Below, piece by piece: positions 8,305 to 16,909 of a stretch of 64,000 bases of DNA; position 1 is the stretch's first letter, and every line of letters begins with the position of its first letter. The DNA is from Paenibacillus timonensis (GTDB lineage: Bacteria; Bacillota; Bacilli; Paenibacillales; Paenibacillaceae): the NCBI RefSeq assembly GCF_009725205.1, contig NZ_WNZY01000001.1, positions 420,558 through 484,557 on the forward strand, read 5' to 3'. A program made the position numbers and the translations under genes. Below the pieces are notes generated by a model. It did no database searches. It worked only from the letters and a program-made list of their open reading frames with translations, and was not told the origin of the DNA.

Positions 8305-8446
8305 ATGTCAATGTTTGTCAACAAAAACGTGTAGCACTATTTTGTGATTGTAGTATAATATTTCCTTAGACGTAGTGCTTTGTACCTAAAATTTCCCGGT
8401 CAGTGGGGTTAGGGTTAATCCTCATATCAAGGGGGTAAGGAAACGC

Positions 8447-9838
8447 ATGGACACCCATCAACTTCATAACAAGAACGTCTGGATGCTGAGGCTGCTCGCC
8501 GGCTTTTTTGCCGTTTCCAGCTTGCTCCTTATGATTGTTAACCGGAACCTCGATGCGGAAATCCCGCTTCTGGGCGGTTCGATGCTCTTGGTGCTGGGCG
8601 GAATGGTCGGCAGCCGCAAATGGCCGTATTTTACGATGGTACTGACCATCGTCATGCTGTCCGTTTATCTCAACGTAATGGTCATGAAGGACATGACCGT
8701 GACGAGTTATATATTTTTGGGATTGCTGCCGCTCCTCAGCTTGATTTATCTCAATTATGCGGCGGTTGTCTTGGCAGGCACGCTTCATCTGGTGTCGGGG
8801 TTATATTATGTATTTGCCCACAGGGAGCTCTTATTCAGCGGACAATTGAATCTGAACGACGCAATGTATTTCTTGGTTTACGGATTGTTTATCCTTTTGT
8901 TCACGGTCATCTACATCCTGGTAACTAAGAAATTGTCCCAACGCGCCGAAGACAGCGAACAGCGTTTGCGCGATATCCTTGAAAGCGTATCCGTTGGAAT
9001 CTGGACCTATGATTTCAGCACGATGGAACTTGAGGTCTCCGACGGTTTTGAGCAAATTACCGGGTATTCGAACCAAAGCTTGAAGGGTCAGGTCACCCGA
9101 TTGCAGGCGATGATCCACCCTGAGGATCTAGGCTTGTTCTACGAGGTCCAGCAGGAATTGATTATCCAAAGGTCCAGCTCGGTGATCGAGTGCCGGATCG
9201 TTCGGCCGGACGGGGAGATCAAATGGATTCAGGGCCGAGGGCGGCCCCATTTCAACTCGCTTGGGAACCTCGTGCGCCTGGAAGGAGTCGTCATCGAAAT
9301 TACCGAGCGGAAGCATCTGGAGGAAACGATTCATTTCTTGGCGTTTCACGATGAGCTGACCGGACTAGCGAACCGGACGAAGTTTGCCTCAAGATTTGCA
9401 GAAGTGAAGGGGCAGGGCGAGCCGGTGGCGTTGATGTTTCTGGACCTGGACAATTTTAAGGAAGTGAACGACACTTTTGGGCATGAAGCCGGGGATGAAT
9501 TGTTAAAGCATATCGCTGGCCGGCTTGTTTCTTTGGTGCGGTCCGAGGATATGGTGTGCCGCTTGGGCGGGGATGAATTCGTCATTTTATTAGTGGATTT
9601 GAGTGAGGACGGAGTCTTAAAAGTCATGGAACGCATTCGGACAAGCCTGGCTGAAGGTTATATATACCGCGGAATCCAAGTTGGCGTTTCGGCAAGTATA
9701 GGCATTAGTATGTCGCCGGACGGGGATGCCAGCTTGGAGGACATGCTCCGACTTGCCGATGCCACGATGTATGACGTTAAACGGGGCGGCGACTCCATCC
9801 GGCTTACCGCCGAACGGAACATGCCGCTGCCCAGCTGA
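8447..9838 (+). CDS. Membrane PAS-GGDEF diguanylate cyclase
   Basis: 463 residues from ATG 8447 after GGGGGTAAGG. Residues about 12-165 form five or six membrane helices. A PAS domain spans about 180-295 (LESVSVGIWTYDFSTMELEVSDGF, then a PAC segment VRLEGVVIEITERKHLEE). The GGDEF domain spans about 300-455, with DELTGLANRTKFA, FLDLDNFKEVNDTFGHEAGDELL and an intact GGDEF catalytic loop. RSED lies exactly five residues before GGDEF, the RxxD inhibitory site for c-di-GMP feedback. No EAL domain is present, so it should make c-di-GMP from two GTP in response to a membrane or cytosolic cue. Its stop is one base from the stop of the convergent gene. Confidence 0.92.
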   Translation: MDTHQLHNKNVWMLRLLAGFFAVSSLLLMIVNRNLDAEIPLLGGSMLLVLGGMVGSRKWPYFTMVLTIVMLSVYLNVMVMKDMTVTSYIFLGLLPLLSLIYLNYAAVVLAGTLHLVSGLYYVFAHRELLFSGQLNLNDAMYFLVYGLFILLFTVIYILVTKKLSQRAEDSEQRLRDILESVSVGIWTYDFSTMELEVSDGFEQITGYSNQSLKGQVTRLQAMIHPEDLGLFYEVQQELIIQRSSSVIECRIVRPDGEIKWIQGRGRPHFNSLGNLVRLEGVVIEITERKHLEETIHFLAFHDELTGLANRTKFASRFAEVKGQGEPVALMFLDLDNFKEVNDTFGHEAGDELLKHIAGRLVSLVRSEDMVCRLGGDEFVILLVDLSEDGVLKVMERIRTSLAEGYIYRGIQVGVSASIGISMSPDGDASLEDMLRLADATMYDVKRGGDSIRLTAERNMPLPS

Positions 9839-9839
9839 C

Positions 9840-10139
9840 CTACTTCTTCGTGCCTCTGTTTTCTTTTCGTTCTAAATAAACAGCCCCCAGCCACTGGCTT
9901 GCGGCAAACAGCACTACCATACCGAGGATCAGCAGAAAACGGTTGTCCCCTTTGCGCAGCAGCAGTTGCAGAAGGAACAGGGCAACTGCCACCTCGGTCC
10001 ACATCAGGCCACGTTTACGCAGCGCCTTGAGGTCGTACGTCCCGGAACTCATTTTCCGTAGATTCCAAACGGCGACGACGCCCAGAACGAGGAGAAAAAT
10101 CAATGATCCGATCCAATCTTCTCTAGAAAATATAGACAA
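9840..10139 (-). CDS. Small three-helix membrane protein, unknown function
   Basis: 99 residues from a TTG at 10139, with GAGGGG 8 bases upstream on the minus strand. The predicted helices are at about residues 10-27 (IGSLIFLLVLGVVAVWNL), 46-60 and 65-87 (RFLLILGMVVLFAASQWLGAV), with a charged tail. I do not recognise the family. It converges on the diguanylate cyclase gene with a single base between stops, so the terminator of each must lie inside the other gene. A GTAAGT/ACTTAC inverted repeat lies about 25 bases before its start. Confidence 0.6.
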   Translation of the reverse strand: MSIFSREDWIGSLIFLLVLGVVAVWNLRKMSSGTYDLKALRKRGLMWTEVAVALFLLQLLLRKGDNRFLLILGMVVLFAASQWLGAVYLERKENRGTKK

Positions 10140-10164
10140 TATGCGAACCCCTCTTCAATCGGTT

Positions 10165-10179
10165 GTAAGTACGACTTAC
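10165..10179. promoter_or_regulatory. Operator-like inverted repeat
   Basis: GTAAGT, ACG, ACTTAC in the gap between the divergent small membrane gene and the menA-like gene. It may be a repressor site; no regulator can be named. Confidence 0.3.
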
Positions 10180-10328
10180 TTTGCATTTTAGCTTAACCAA
10201 TCGGGTCTGGCAAACCGGCGGGGGTTCAAGCCTTGGGCATGCGCGTTTGTCAAGGACATATCCAACAGCCATTATTTCAAAAATAAGATATCTTCTTTTT
10301 AACTAGACAAAAAAGAGGATGATGGAGA

Positions 10329-11276
10329 ATGGCGATCACCAAATTTCTCAAGCTGGTCGAAATCCAGACCAAGGCGGCAAGCATGATTCCGCTGTTGTTC
10401 GGCACGATTTACGCCGTCTACCGGTTCCATGTATTCGAAACTTGGCATTTTGTGCTCATGCTAATTTCCCTGTTAAGCTTTGACATGACCACGACAGCGA
10501 TCAATAATTATTACGATTACAAAAAAGCTGCTCGCAAGCATGGCTACGGGTACGAAACGCACAACGCGATCGTGAAATACAACATGAATCCGGCGGCGGT
10601 GCTGACCTTGATTATCTTAATGTTTCTCATCGCGGTGACTGCTGGGGTGATCCTGTTCCTTCAAACCGGGTGGCTGCTGCTGTTGCTCGGCGGATTGTCG
10701 TTTGCGGTGGGCATCTTGTATTCCTTCGGGCCGATTCCGATTTCCCGAATGCCGCTGGGCGAAATATTTTCCGGCTTGTTCATGGGATTTGTTATTATAT
10801 TTGTATCGGCTTACGTCCATGCGGGCGACCGTTTGGCGTCGTTGACGCTGGAGGGCGGCACGGTGACGCTGCAGGTCCATTTAGTTGAGACACTGTTGGT
10901 ATTCCTGATCTCCATTCCAGCGATCCTCGGGATCGCGAACATCATGCTGGCCAACAACATTTGCGATATGGAAGAGGATATCGAAAATAAACGCTACACC
11001 TTGCCGGTGTACATCGGGAAAGGACCGGCGCTGATCCTGTTTAAGCTGCTCTATTATGCGGCCTACGTGGATGTAGTTGTACTAGCCATCCTGGGGGTTA
11101 ATCCGTTCATCCTGCTGCTGGTGCTTATTACCGTGGTGCCGGTGTCGAAAAATATCAAAACGTTTACCGCACAGCCTACTAAGCAGTTTACGTTTGGCTT
11201 GTCGGTGCAAAATTTCCTGCTGACCAATGCGGCGCGCATTGTCGCGCTGGGCATCGCTGTCGTTCTCACCTTCTGA
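10329..11276 (+). CDS. menA: UbiA-family prenyltransferase, MenA-like
   Basis: 315 residues, eight or nine membrane helices. It most likely attaches a polyprenyl chain to 1,4-dihydroxy-2-naphthoate in menaquinone synthesis. The first Asp-rich region appears as TTAINNYYDYKKAARKHG (an NxxxD form of the UbiA motif). The second appears as ANNICDMEEDIENKRYTLPV, both of which bind Mg-diphosphate. The MenA branch typically shows N-x-x-x-D in the first motif, which fits. No other men genes are nearby, so the assignment rests on the protein alone; another UbiA enzyme remains possible. Menaquinone would feed the bd oxidase and quinol NO reductase encoded here. Start ATG 10329 follows AAAAAAGAGGATGATGGAGA. 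Confidence 0.75.
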   Translation: MAITKFLKLVEIQTKAASMIPLLFGTIYAVYRFHVFETWHFVLMLISLLSFDMTTTAINNYYDYKKAARKHGYGYETHNAIVKYNMNPAAVLTLIILMFLIAVTAGVILFLQTGWLLLLLGGLSFAVGILYSFGPIPISRMPLGEIFSGLFMGFVIIFVSAYVHAGDRLASLTLEGGTVTLQVHLVETLLVFLISIPAILGIANIMLANNICDMEEDIENKRYTLPVYIGKGPALILFKLLYYAAYVDVVVLAILGVNPFILLLVLITVVPVSKNIKTFTAQPTKQFTFGLSVQNFLLTNAARIVALGIAVVLTF

Positions 11277-11359
11277 CCCTTTGAACGATGGCGGCGCAAC
11301 CTCGCGATCCCTGCCTTCCGCTTGCGTTAGCTTAACATGAGGCGGAGGCGAAGGACGAG

Positions 11360-12442
11360 ATGGACAAGATTCGGTTTGGCCTAATCGGCGGAGGCTGGCG
11401 GGCGGAGTTTTATTTGCGGATTGCCCGCGCGCTGCCGGAGCGTTTTGAAGTTAGCGAGATCTATATGCGGGACGAAGCGAAAGGCCGGGAAGCCACCCAA
11501 ATCTGGGGCGTCCCGGTTACTTCGCGTCTCGAGGCGTTCCTGGAGCGGTGCAACTTCGATTTCGCCGTGTTGTCGCTGCCCCGCGTAGTCACGCCGGACT
11601 TCCTGATCCGGCTCAGCGAGGCGGGCATCCCCGTCTTGACGGAGACGCCGCCGGCGGCCGATTTGGACGGGCTGCACCGGCTCTATGAAGCGGTGGGCCC
11701 CGCAGCACAAATCCAGGTGGCCGAGCAGTTCCTGTTCCAGCCGATGCATGCGGCCCGCTTAGCCATTGCACGATCCGGCCTGCTGGGCGAGGTGTCGCAT
11801 GTGCAGGTCTCCGCGGGGCATGGCTACCACGGCATCAGCTTGATCCGGCAGCTGCTCGGAGTGGGATTCGAGGAAGTGGAAATTCGCGGGGAGCAAATCG
11901 CATCCCCGCTAGTCCAGGGGCCCGGCCGCGGCGGGTGGCCGACCGAGGAGCGGATCGTCTCCTCGGCCCAGACGATCGCGCTGCTGCGTTTCGGCGAGCG
12001 GACGGCCTTGTTCGATTTCACCTACGATCAATATTTCTCGCCGATCCGGCGCCATCGCGTGCTGGTGCGCGGAGACCGGGGTGAAATGGAGGGCACGGAG
12101 CTGCGTTACCTCCGTGACTATCGCACCCCGGTCGAGCTGCAGCTGCGCCGGGTGGATGCCGGCCAAGACGGCAGCCTCTTGGGTTATTACCACGAAGGTG
12201 TGTTGGCCGGCCCGGACTGGGTCTACGAGAATCCGTTCCGTCCCGGGCGGCTCAGCGACGAAGAGATCGCCATCGCCACTAGCCTGGACCGGATGGGACG
12301 TTACGTGCAGGGAGGCCCCTCTTTCTATAGCCTAGCGGAGGCCGCACAGGACCAATACCTCTCGCTGATGCTTGAGGAAGCTGTTCGATCCGGTCAGACG
12401 GTGCGAACCGAACGCCAGCCTTGGGCAACAAGGCAACCCTAA
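11360..12442 (+). CDS. Gfo/Idh/MocA-family oxidoreductase with non-canonical EKP motif
   Basis: 360 residues from ATG 11360. A Rossmann fold opens with IRFGLIGGGWRAEFYL (GxGGxW form). The family motif EKP, whose Lys contacts NAD(P) and substrate, is replaced by TETPPAAD at about residues 94-101. The C-terminal alpha/beta domain carries GHGYHGISLIRQLLGVGFEE. These enzymes oxidise or reduce sugars and polyols. The missing EKP lysine makes a standard dehydrogenase role uncertain. It is followed by a bidirectional terminator at 12458-12491 shared with the convergent membrane-protein gene. Two further family members lie at 13761 and 36063. Confidence 0.85.
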   Translation: MDKIRFGLIGGGWRAEFYLRIARALPERFEVSEIYMRDEAKGREATQIWGVPVTSRLEAFLERCNFDFAVLSLPRVVTPDFLIRLSEAGIPVLTETPPAADLDGLHRLYEAVGPAAQIQVAEQFLFQPMHAARLAIARSGLLGEVSHVQVSAGHGYHGISLIRQLLGVGFEEVEIRGEQIASPLVQGPGRGGWPTEERIVSSAQTIALLRFGERTALFDFTYDQYFSPIRRHRVLVRGDRGEMEGTELRYLRDYRTPVELQLRRVDAGQDGSLLGYYHEGVLAGPDWVYENPFRPGRLSDEEIAIATSLDRMGRYVQGGPSFYSLAEAAQDQYLSLMLEEAVRSGQTVRTERQPWATRQP

Positions 12443-12457
12443 ACCCTAAACGTAAAC

Positions 12458-12491
12458 AAAGAGCCGCCCGGTTGATGCCGGACGGCTCTTT
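12458..12491. terminator. Bidirectional terminator
   Basis: AAAGAGCCGCCCGG pairs with CCGGACGGCTCTTT around a 6-base loop, with one mismatch. It lies between convergent genes. Confidence 0.8.
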
Positions 12492-12510
12492 CTGCGTTTT
12501 GACGAAACGG

Positions 12511-13020
12511 TTAGTGTCGTTTCCTTGGGGCGATCATGACGCCTGCGCCGATGGCGATCAAGGCGATGGCCAGAACGGGCTGACCGAAGATCAGCCGATT
12601 GTACAGCGAACCTAGCGAGAACACGGCGAAAAACAACAGCGACAGCACCGTCAAAATGTTGATCGGGATCAGCAGGTACCGGTTGCGGTTGCCGAACCAA
12701 TAGAACTCGAACAAACCGACGGCCGGGGCCAGAATGAAGCCTGGCCACAAATACTCCCAGCTGTTGAACAACGTCGCCAGTTGGCAGACGAGACCCACAG
12801 TGAACAGGATTCCTCCGGGGATGAGGAGTCCCGTTGCCTTGCGATCGGTCACCGAGAAATACATCCAGTGGAAGAACAAGCCGAGCGGAAGGACAAATAA
12901 GGTGGGCCAGAAGTTGCCGAATAGCGTTCCCGCGCTGATCGCTTCCTTGCGGAAGAAGAGGAGGTAGATACCGAGCAAGATGAGCGCGGGACCGATCCAT
13001 GATTTTTTATTCAAATTCAT
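12511..13020 (-). CDS. Multi-pass membrane protein, unknown function
   Basis: 169 residues. ATG 13020 is chosen over an upstream TTG because AAAGGAG lies 7 bases before it. About six hydrophobic segments are visible: SWIGPALILLGIYLLFF; FGNFWPTLFVLPLGLFFHW; ATGLLIPGGILFTVGLVCQL; LWPGFILAPAVGLFEFYWFG; YLLIPINILTVLSLLFFAVF; VLAIALIAIGAGVMI. The repeated WP-x(1)-F/L-x-L-P-x-G-L pattern resembles LiaF/DUF5668-type membrane modules linked to cell-envelope stress. That is a weak resemblance and no function is claimed. It shares a terminator with the oxidoreductase gene it faces. Confidence 0.75.
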   Translation of the reverse strand: MNLNKKSWIGPALILLGIYLLFFRKEAISAGTLFGNFWPTLFVLPLGLFFHWMYFSVTDRKATGLLIPGGILFTVGLVCQLATLFNSWEYLWPGFILAPAVGLFEFYWFGNRNRYLLIPINILTVLSLLFFAVFSLGSLYNRLIFGQPVLAIALIAIGAGVMIAPRKRH

Positions 13021-13107
13021 ATCCAATCTCCTTTGCCTATGTACTTAACTGATATCAGCATACTACAAAAGCGCAAGGATGACTTCAGTCTCTAGGGGAG
13101 CCGAGAA

Positions 13108-13125
13108 ACTGGACCTAAGTCCAGT
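13108..13125. promoter_or_regulatory. Palindrome in the gap before the small acidic gene
   Basis: ACTGGAC, CTAA, GTCCAGT (7-bp perfect arms). A second perfect 10-bp palindrome, CTGATATCAG, lies at 13049-13058 nearer the divergent gene. Either could be an operator; nothing else was seen in this 209-base gap. Confidence 0.35.
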
Positions 13126-13229
13126 CTAACTGCCAGAATAAAAACGGCCCGGGGAAGAAACGCTAACCTAAGGAATAGGCAGAGCGACCTTTCCCATCCA
13201 TTATCAAACGCTCAGGAGGTTAGAACGAC

Positions 13230-13415
13230 ATGGAAAATAACAAGCAACAACGGAAACCCGGCACCGGAAACGGCAGCAGCAACGGGCAGAACCAAACGAC
13301 CGGTAATGGAGGAGAAGCAGATAACGGCCGCTTGGCCACGATCAAGAACCACCGTACCGAAGGCGGAGAGACGTTAAACGAATTTATTTCCGGCGAAGAT
13401 AAGTACGAGGGATAA
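13230..13415 (+). CDS. Small hydrophilic, Gly/Asn-rich protein
   Basis: 61 residues, preceded by an excellent SD (AGGAGG, 9 bases before ATG 13230) and followed by a terminator, which together make it a real gene. It is rich in Asn, Gly, Gln and charged residues with almost no hydrophobic core (MENNKQQRKPGTGNGSSNGQ at the start), ending LNEFISGEDKYEG. It is probably disordered. Small proteins like this are common in sporulating Firmicutes, but no named family (such as an SASP) is recognised. Confidence 0.75.
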   Translation: MENNKQQRKPGTGNGSSNGQNQTTGNGGEADNGRLATIKNHRTEGGETLNEFISGEDKYEG

Positions 13416-13428
13416 GTGGAAAAAAGCC

Positions 13429-13463
13429 GAAAGCCGCTGCACAGGGTCCTGTGAGCGGCTTTC
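13429..13463. terminator. Strong terminator hairpin
   Basis: GAAAGCCGCT with inner CACAGG pairs with CCTGTG and AGCGGCTTTC. It lies between the convergent small genes and can act in either direction. Confidence 0.8.
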
Positions 13464-13472
13464 TTGCGCAGG

Positions 13473-13736
13473 TTATTTTTGCGTGCTATGCTGCTTGGTC
13501 GAAAGCTGACCGGCGGGGTTACCGTGGCCGCGCTTTTTATTCTTGGCTTGCTTCTGTTGCTGATCCTGAACCTTCTCGACGAATTCGTGCAGATTTTCCA
13601 TGAGGTCGATCGTCTCCTTGGCTGAAGTGTAGTTGTGATCCCATTTTCCTTGATTACTATTCCCCGTTCCCGCGTTTTTCATCAGGCGAGGGACTCTATA
13701 CTTGCTATCGCCGGACAGGTACAATGAAGGGGACAA
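13473..13736 (-). CDS. Small hydrophilic protein, unknown function
   Basis: 87 residues from a TTG at 13736; no convincing SD was found, and the ATG at 13682 (69 residues) is an alternative start also lacking one. The sequence reads as real protein: KYRVPRLMKNAGTGNSNQGK, then an amphipathic ETIDLMENLHEFVEKVQDQQ helix and a Lys/Gln-rich tail. It is divergent from the 13761 oxidoreductase gene and convergent with the small acidic gene. Being between two supported features with no other use for the space favours it, but the missing SD keeps confidence moderate. Confidence 0.5.
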   Translation of the reverse strand: MSPSLYLSGDSKYRVPRLMKNAGTGNSNQGKWDHNYTSAKETIDLMENLHEFVEKVQDQQQKQAKNKKRGHGNPAGQLSTKQHSTQK

Positions 13737-13760
13737 CTACGGGAAAAGAGGGTGCAAACC

Positions 13761-14768
13761 ATGGAACATAGCAACAATCGTCAACTGCGATGGGGGATCG
13801 TCGGCGGCGCAGGCATCGCGATCAATGCAGTGATGCCGGCGATTCAGCAGTCTGCCACGGGTAGCCTTGCTGCGGTCGCCAGTCGCAACCTGGACAAAAG
13901 CCGGGAGGTTGCCGATCGATTCGGCATCTCTAAAGCATATGGCAGCTATGAAGAGCTGCTTACGAATAAGGATATCGACGCCGTGTATATCCCGCTCCCT
14001 AACCATTTACATAAAGAATGGGCGATTCGCGCGATCGAGGCCGGCAAGCATGTGTTATGCGAGAAGCCGATCGCGCTGACGGCCGTCGAGGCCGAAGAAA
14101 TGGCGGCAGCCGCCGCCAAAGCTGGCGTTGTGCTGGCGGAAGCGTTTATGTACCGCCATCATCCGCGTTGGAGTCGAATTCGCGCCATCCTGGACAGCGG
14201 CGAGATCGGCGAACTCCGCGCGATCCGCGGGGCGTTTACGTTCAACAACGCCGAGGATCTAGCCAACATCCGGTTGAAGCCGGAATGGGGCGGCGGCTCG
14301 TTGTACGATGTCGGCTGCTACCCGCTCAGCGCGGCGCGGTTCCTACTCGGCCAAGAGCCGGAAGCGGTCACGGTGTTGGCCCAGTTCTCCGACCGGCACG
14401 GCGGCGTCGACATGATGGCTTCCGGGCTCGCGGAATTCCCCGGCGGCGTTGGGCTGACGTTCGACTGCGGCATGTGGACGGAACACCGTCAGCTCCTGGA
14501 AATCGTCGGCTCGGAAGGGACGATCGAGCTGCCGTTGGCTTTCACCGCCGGCGGAGAGGACGCCGCGTTTACCGTTACCGTGCGCGGGGAGAAACGTACG
14601 GAGAAGCCGGAGGCGATCAATCCCTACGTGGCCGAGCTGGATGATTTCGCCGCCGCTGTGTTTGGCGAACGTCCGCAGCGCTTCGCCCCGGCCGACGCCG
14701 TCAAGGGCATGGCCGTGCTGGAAGCCTGCCTGACTTCGGCGAGAGAGAGACGGCGGGTCGAGTTGTAG
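13761..14768 (+). CDS. Gfo/Idh/MocA-family oxidoreductase
   Basis: 335 residues. ATG 13761 has AGAGGG 8 bases upstream; the GTG at 13752 in frame is less well placed. The Rossmann motif is LRWGIVGGAGIAINAVMPA. The canonical EKP appears in GKHVLCEKPIALTAVEAEEM. The substrate domain shows AEAFMYRHHPRW and GGSLYDVGCYPLSAARFLLG, the pattern of xylose/trans-dihydrodiol dehydrogenase-like members. It is an NAD(P)-dependent dehydrogenase acting on a sugar or cyclic polyol; the substrate is not known. It is followed by a terminator at 14792-14850. Confidence 0.88.
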   Translation: MEHSNNRQLRWGIVGGAGIAINAVMPAIQQSATGSLAAVASRNLDKSREVADRFGISKAYGSYEELLTNKDIDAVYIPLPNHLHKEWAIRAIEAGKHVLCEKPIALTAVEAEEMAAAAAKAGVVLAEAFMYRHHPRWSRIRAILDSGEIGELRAIRGAFTFNNAEDLANIRLKPEWGGGSLYDVGCYPLSAARFLLGQEPEAVTVLAQFSDRHGGVDMMASGLAEFPGGVGLTFDCGMWTEHRQLLEIVGSEGTIELPLAFTAGGEDAAFTVTVRGEKRTEKPEAINPYVAELDDFAAAVFGERPQRFAPADAVKGMAVLEACLTSARERRRVEL

Positions 14769-14791
14769 ATGATTTGAGTGAAGGAACACCG

Positions 14792-14850
14792 GGTATTCGC
14801 TCGGCTCAGGACACTCCCGTAGGGGGCTGGGCTCGAGGGAATGCCTTTTT
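14792..14850 (+). terminator. Terminator after the 13761 oxidoreductase gene
   Basis: GGTATTC pairs with GAATGCC at the base of a long imperfect hairpin, followed by TTTTT. Confidence 0.6.
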
Positions 14851-14878
14851 GTCATGTAGCATTTCAATTTTAAAATGG

Positions 14879-14908
14879 TTGACAGTGCCAAAAACGAGAC
14901 GGTATAAT
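14879..14908 (+). promoter_or_regulatory. Consensus promoter of the siderophore operon
   Basis: TTGACA at 14879-14884, spacer 18, TATAAT at 14903-14908. Both hexamers are perfect sigma-A consensus. A Fur box begins 12 bases after the -10. Confidence 0.88.
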
Positions 14909-14919
14909 TCAAACTAATT

Positions 14920-14938
14920 GATAATGAATATCATTATC
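14920..14938. promoter_or_regulatory. Fur box
   Basis: GATAATGAATATCATTATC matches 17 of 19 bases of the classical Fur consensus. It is positioned over the expected transcript start, so iron-replete repression of the operon is inferred. Confidence 0.9.
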
Positions 14939-15015
14939 ATAAATCGTCTGTCCTGCCGGCAGCGAGAAACTTGAACTTCCTCATGGCCAGAGGAAGGACA
15001 GTAAGGACGAAGATT

Positions 15016-15969
15016 ATGAAGAAAACTTATATGGCAGTGCTGCTGGTTGCTCTATCCCTTGTCTCTTTGTTTATCGGAGTTGGGGAGCTGTCCCTAGCCG
15101 CCCTGCTGCGTTTCGATCCGGAACAATGGGAACTCTTGCGCATCAGCCGGATTCCCCGGTTAATCAGTATTCTCATCGCCGGAGTCAGCATGAGCATCGT
15201 CGGTTTGATTATGCAGCAGCTGACCCGCAACAAATTCGTATCCCCGACGACGGCGGGAACGATGGACTCGGCGAGCTTTGGCATTATGGTATCGCTGCTT
15301 GTCTTTACGACCGCAGGGCCGCTCGTCAAGATGTCCGTCGCCTTTGGGTTTGCTTTGCTGGGTACGTATCTTTTTATGGCGATTCTCAATCGGGTGAAAT
15401 ACAAGGATGCCATCTTCATCCCGCTGGTCGGGCTGATGTTCGGCGGCATCGTGGAATCGGCAACGACCTTTTTCGCTTACAAATACAATTTGATTCAGAG
15501 CATGTCCGCTTGGCTGTACGGAGATTTCTCCATGATCATGCAGGGCCGATACGAGTTGCTGTATATCAGTGTCCCGCTTGTGGTGCTCTCCTACGTTTAC
15601 GCCAATAAATTTACGGTGGCAGGCATGGGTGAGGAGTTTTCCGTCAATCTCGGATTGAACTACAAACAGATCGTCAATATCGGATTGGGCCTGGTGGCGC
15701 TGGTGACGGCTGTTGTCGTGCTGACGGTGGGGTCGATTCCTTTTCTTGGACTCATCATTCCAAACCTGGTAACGATGTTCCGCGGAGACAACCTGAAAGA
15801 TAATTTGACCCATACAGCTTTGCTGGGCGCAGTCTTCGTGCTGGCCTGCGACATCTTGGGTCGAGTCATCATCTATCCGTACGAAATCTCGATCGGCCTG
15901 ACCGTCGGGGTGGTCGGAAGCGGGATCTTCCTGTATCTGCTGATGAGGAGAAGGACCTATGAGTCATAA
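15016..15969 (+). CDS. yclN: Petrobactin-type siderophore ABC permease 1 (FecCD, YclN-like)
   Basis: 317 residues. ATG 15016 has AAGGA 8 bases upstream; longer in-frame starts lack SDs and would add a polar extension before the first membrane helix. It is a FecCD-fold permease with eight to ten helices, carrying RIPRLISILIAGVSMSIVGLIMQQL at residues about 40-65 and GSIPFLGLIIPNLVTMFRG, the site that meets the ATPase. It is the first gene of a four-gene operon in the B. subtilis yclNOPQ order. The Fur box upstream fits iron uptake. The next gene overlaps by 11 bases. Confidence 0.88.
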   Translation: MKKTYMAVLLVALSLVSLFIGVGELSLAALLRFDPEQWELLRISRIPRLISILIAGVSMSIVGLIMQQLTRNKFVSPTTAGTMDSASFGIMVSLLVFTTAGPLVKMSVAFGFALLGTYLFMAILNRVKYKDAIFIPLVGLMFGGIVESATTFFAYKYNLIQSMSAWLYGDFSMIMQGRYELLYISVPLVVLSYVYANKFTVAGMGEEFSVNLGLNYKQIVNIGLGLVALVTAVVVLTVGSIPFLGLIIPNLVTMFRGDNLKDNLTHTALLGAVFVLACDILGRVIIYPYEISIGLTVGVVGSGIFLYLLMRRRTYES

Positions 15970-16909
15970 CGCCAAACTATGGACCCTTGTCGGCATCGCC
16001 GTTCTGCTTGCGATCGTTTTTATGACGATCGATGCGGGAGGACAGTGGGACTACATATTACCGCGGCGGGGTAAGAAACTATTTGCCATCCTTCTCACGG
16101 GTACCGCCATTGCCTTTTCCACGGTCGTGTTCCAGACGATTACGAACAACCGGATCTTGACGCCGAGTATCATTGGGCTGGATTCGCTTTACATGCTGTT
16201 GCAGACGGTGATCGTCTTCCTGATCGGCGGCACGGCTTTGACGATGATGAGCAAAAATTTGCGTTTTGTCATGGCGGTTGGATTGATGGTTGTGTTTGCA
16301 ATGCTGCTCTACCGCATGCTGTTTCGTAGGGAAGGGCGCAACATTTACCACCTTCTGTTGATCGGGATTATCTTCGGGACGTTCTTCTCCAGCGTGACTT
16401 CCTTTCTGCAGAAGCTGATCGACCCGAATGAATTCCTGGTCATCCAGGACAAAATGTTCGCCAGCTTTAACAACGTCAATTCCGATTTATTGTTGATTTC
16501 GCTGGCAGGGGTGCTGTTGGTGGCGCTCTATTTTACGAGATTCGCGAAATATTTGGATGTGCTGTCCTTGGGACGGGATCATGCGGTAAACCTCGGCGTC
16601 AGCTATGAGTATGTCGTCAAGCGGATGCTGATCGTCGTGGCGGTTCTGATTTCGATTTCGACGGCGTTGGTCGGACCGATTACGTTCCTTGGCCTATTGG
16701 TTGCCAATGTGGCGTACCAGTTCCTGAACACCTACCGCCATAAGACGTTGATTCTCGGCGCTTCTCTGATCGGCTTTATCGCTCTGGTTGGCGGGCAACT
16801 GATCGTTGAGAGGGTGTTTACCTTCTCCACTTCGCTTAGTGTCATCATCAACTTTGCCGGCGGGGTGTACTTCATCTATCTGCTGCTAAAGGAGAATAAA
16901 TCGTGGTAA
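15959..16909 (+). CDS. yclO: Petrobactin-type siderophore ABC permease 2 (FecCD, YclO-like)
   Basis: 316 residues starting inside the end of the first permease gene, with GGAGAAGGA upstream. It is the second FecCD-fold subunit and would form a heterodimeric channel with the first. NNRILTPSIIGLDSLYMLLQT corresponds to the conserved N-terminal FecCD segment, and GPITFLGLLVANVAYQFL is the ATPase-contact loop. It ends KENKSW, overlapping the GTG of the ATPase gene by 7 bases, so translation is coupled along the operon. Confidence 0.88.
   Translation: MSHNAKLWTLVGIAVLLAIVFMTIDAGGQWDYILPRRGKKLFAILLTGTAIAFSTVVFQTITNNRILTPSIIGLDSLYMLLQTVIVFLIGGTALTMMSKNLRFVMAVGLMVVFAMLLYRMLFRREGRNIYHLLLIGIIFGTFFSSVTSFLQKLIDPNEFLVIQDKMFASFNNVNSDLLLISLAGVLLVALYFTRFAKYLDVLSLGRDHAVNLGVSYEYVVKRMLIVVAVLISISTALVGPITFLGLLVANVAYQFLNTYRHKTLILGASLIGFIALVGGQLIVERVFTFSTSLSVIINFAGGVYFIYLLLKENKSW

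Noticed and set aside
9943..10191. 82-codon plus-strand ORF opposite the small membrane protein
   Set aside because: Ser/Arg-rich with no SD; the minus-strand ORF has an SD and membrane helices.
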